Source: Nostoc sp. TCL240-02
Lineage (GTDB): Bacteria > Cyanobacteriota > Cyanobacteriia > Cyanobacteriales > Nostocaceae
Direction of reading: 5' to 3'
Length of the DNA stretch: 64,000 bases
NCBI RefSeq assembly: GCF_013343235.1
Contig: NZ_CP040094.1
Location: 5,389,001-5,453,000 of the forward strand
A program made the position numbers and the translations under genes. Of this stretch, positions 63,155 through 64,000 are shown piece by piece. The first letter of the stretch is position 1; each line of letters begins with the position of its first letter. The notes beneath the pieces were generated by a model. It was not told where the DNA came from, made no database searches, and worked only from the letters and a program-made list of their open reading frames with translations.

Positions 63155-63450
63155 TATTCAACCTCCATTATCACCTCTGAAGAACCTAATTCCCCAGCTC
63201 CCTTGTCTATGACGGAAGGGAGAGTAGGAGTAATCTTATTCCCCTCCCCTCCGAGGCTAAGGCGTACATACAAATCGGAGTTACTTTGAGATCCGGGTTT
63301 TACCCCCCTTAATCCCCCCTTGTAAAGGGGGGAAACAAGAAAACCTAGTTCCCTCCCCTTTCCAAGGGGAGGGTTAGGGTGGGGTAATTCGATAACTTGT
63401 GTGTACACCGTAGCCCCTTGTAGGGGAGAGATAAAAGCGGTGTCATTCAT
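63154..63450 (-). CDS. Small protein gene between two AAA-ATPase genes, with repeat insert
   Basis: 98 codons from ATG 63450 (MNDTAFISPLQGATVYTQVIELPHPNPP). The ATG overlaps the stop of the upstream ATPase (ATGA), and its own stop overlaps the next ATG (TAATG), so translation is coupled. The middle is encoded by a dispersed repeat (CCCCCCTT...GGGGGG and GGGGAGGG parts, about 63300-63375), giving Gly/Pro-rich low-complexity sequence. No family is recognised. Confidence 0.5.
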   Translation of the reverse strand: MNDTAFISPLQGATVYTQVIELPHPNPPLGKGRELGFLVSPLYKGGLRGVKPGSQSNSDLYVRLSLGGEGNKITPTLPSVIDKGAGELGSSEVIMEVE

Positions 63451-64000
63451 TGCAAACTCTCCACACACTGCAAAAAAGTTCGATAACACAATTGCATCAG
63501 TTTGCGAGGATGTCCGCCACTTTCTTGGATGAGTTGGCTGATTTCTTCTTCAGTAAAACTCACAGAAGTTCTAGCTAGACGGTTGGTAATAAAAGTACGC
63601 ATAGTAGCTTCATCCCAAGGATGAATATGTTCCTCTTGGCAAATACCCGCTAACGGAGAAGTATTACCTTGCTCCTGACTATCCTTAAAAAGGTTGTTCA
63701 GAGGTTCGGTGGCAGCTAAAATCAGCTTCAACGGAGCATTATTTCCTTCGGCTAAACCGCGCAAATAATCCCTTATATTGCGAGTAAAACCTTCGCTTGT
63801 AAATTTTCCTACATTGTCTATAGCCAGTAGTATTTTACAACTTCGCAAATTGCGGGTTAACTGATAGTCTTTACTGTCAGGTATACCGATCTCGTGGCAC
63901 AATTCACTATAAAATTGACTTTCATTATGAAGTAAATTCAGGTCTAAGAAAACTGGCTGACGTTCACTTTTGAGAAAATTTTTCGCCTGTTGATTAATCA
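63447..64000 (-). CDS. AAA/STAND-type ATPase, 5' part outside window
   Basis: The frame is open to the right edge; the visible 184 codons are the C-terminal part. Walker B is in SCKILLAIDNVGKF. Then come FTRNIRDYLRGLAEG, LKLILAATEPL (sensor-1-like) and a lid WDEATMRTFITNRLART with GGHPRKLMQLCYR (sensor-2-like), as in Orc1/STAND ATPases. It is first in a coupled group with the small protein and the GVAx-repeat ATPase. Confidence 0.78.
   Translation of the reverse strand, partial: INQQAKNFLKSERQPVFLDLNLLHNESQFYSELCHEIGIPDSKDYQLTRNLRSCKILLAIDNVGKFTSEGFTRNIRDYLRGLAEGNNAPLKLILAATEPLNNLFKDSQEQGNTSPLAGICQEEHIHPWDEATMRTFITNRLARTSVSFTEEEISQLIQESGGHPRKLMQLCYRTFLQCVESLQ

Overview
The window reads as the chromosome of a filamentous, Nostoc-like cyanobacterium. 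GCGATCGC (HIP1) octamers occur throughout, heptameric GGGGATT/GGGGACT short tandem repeats fill spacers and even sit in frame inside genes, and the gene set fits: several multi-PAS/GAF hybrid kinases, a small high-light-inducible protein, a DUF1816 protein, a group 2 sigma factor, an Amt transporter with an NtcA-type box, and cobalamin and isoprenoid enzymes.

Layout. 1-12 kb: the end of a sensor kinase, small secreted proteins, truB, an alpha/beta hydrolase, rlmB and mrnC, an STAS anti-anti-sigma factor that seems to start at ATT, carA, an aspartyl protease-like lipoprotein, trpD. 11-14.5 kb: a D12-class adenine methylase, a VapBC-like pair, the decayed C-terminus of a dynamin-like protein, and a HLIP gene with an HLR1-like promoter. 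14.5-21.7 kb: a three-gene unit with a large GTPase, a 991-residue HSP70-like ATPase and an unknown protein. 22.5-28 kb: a PAS/GAF kinase, a cyclase-family hydrolase, an aldehyde dehydrogenase. 35-49.3 kb: sigma factor, lipoprotein, a 1576-residue hybrid kinase, UPF0060 protein, amt, SGNH hydrolase, ispH, a methyltransferase and cobL. 49.3-52.7 kb: broken oxidoreductases, two glycosyltransferase-type genes and a Uma2 remnant. 52.7-60 kb: an RND efflux pair, an HD-domain protein and an ABC permease. 60-64 kb: a 21-bp minisatellite and an AAA-type ATPase cluster in which one gene carries a 12-bp (GVAx) minisatellite with a frame break.

The most unusual region is 28.2-34.9 kb. All genes but one run on the plus strand: a 66-residue protein, a 241-residue unknown protein, a frameshifted SEC-C gene, a Ro60-like protein with a vWA/MIDAS domain, a 276-residue unknown protein and a ThiF/E1-like protein. 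The exception is an Rpn-family gene on the minus strand. Between the protein genes lie structured RNAs. Five share an outer stem (5' GYGCCCYRA, 3' RACTTGCRY) resembling the Ro-binding helix of Y RNAs, usually an inner stem, and a following YTACAYA element. What each RNA displays is different: a Lys-like tRNA nested in the anticodon arm of a second tRNA, a circularly permuted class II tRNA, a tRNA with anticodon GAA, a minimal stem, and a copy of two parts of 23S rRNA (the sarcin-ricin loop and the GTPase-associated centre). A sixth RNA copies the tRNA-like domain of tmRNA. A TGTAGTAT element lies upstream of both ends of the cluster. I interpret this as a Ro/Y-RNA locus whose RNAs imitate parts of the translation apparatus. 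The RNA similarities are visible in the sequence; the function (decoy, sensor, RNA repair or RNA quality control) is inference.
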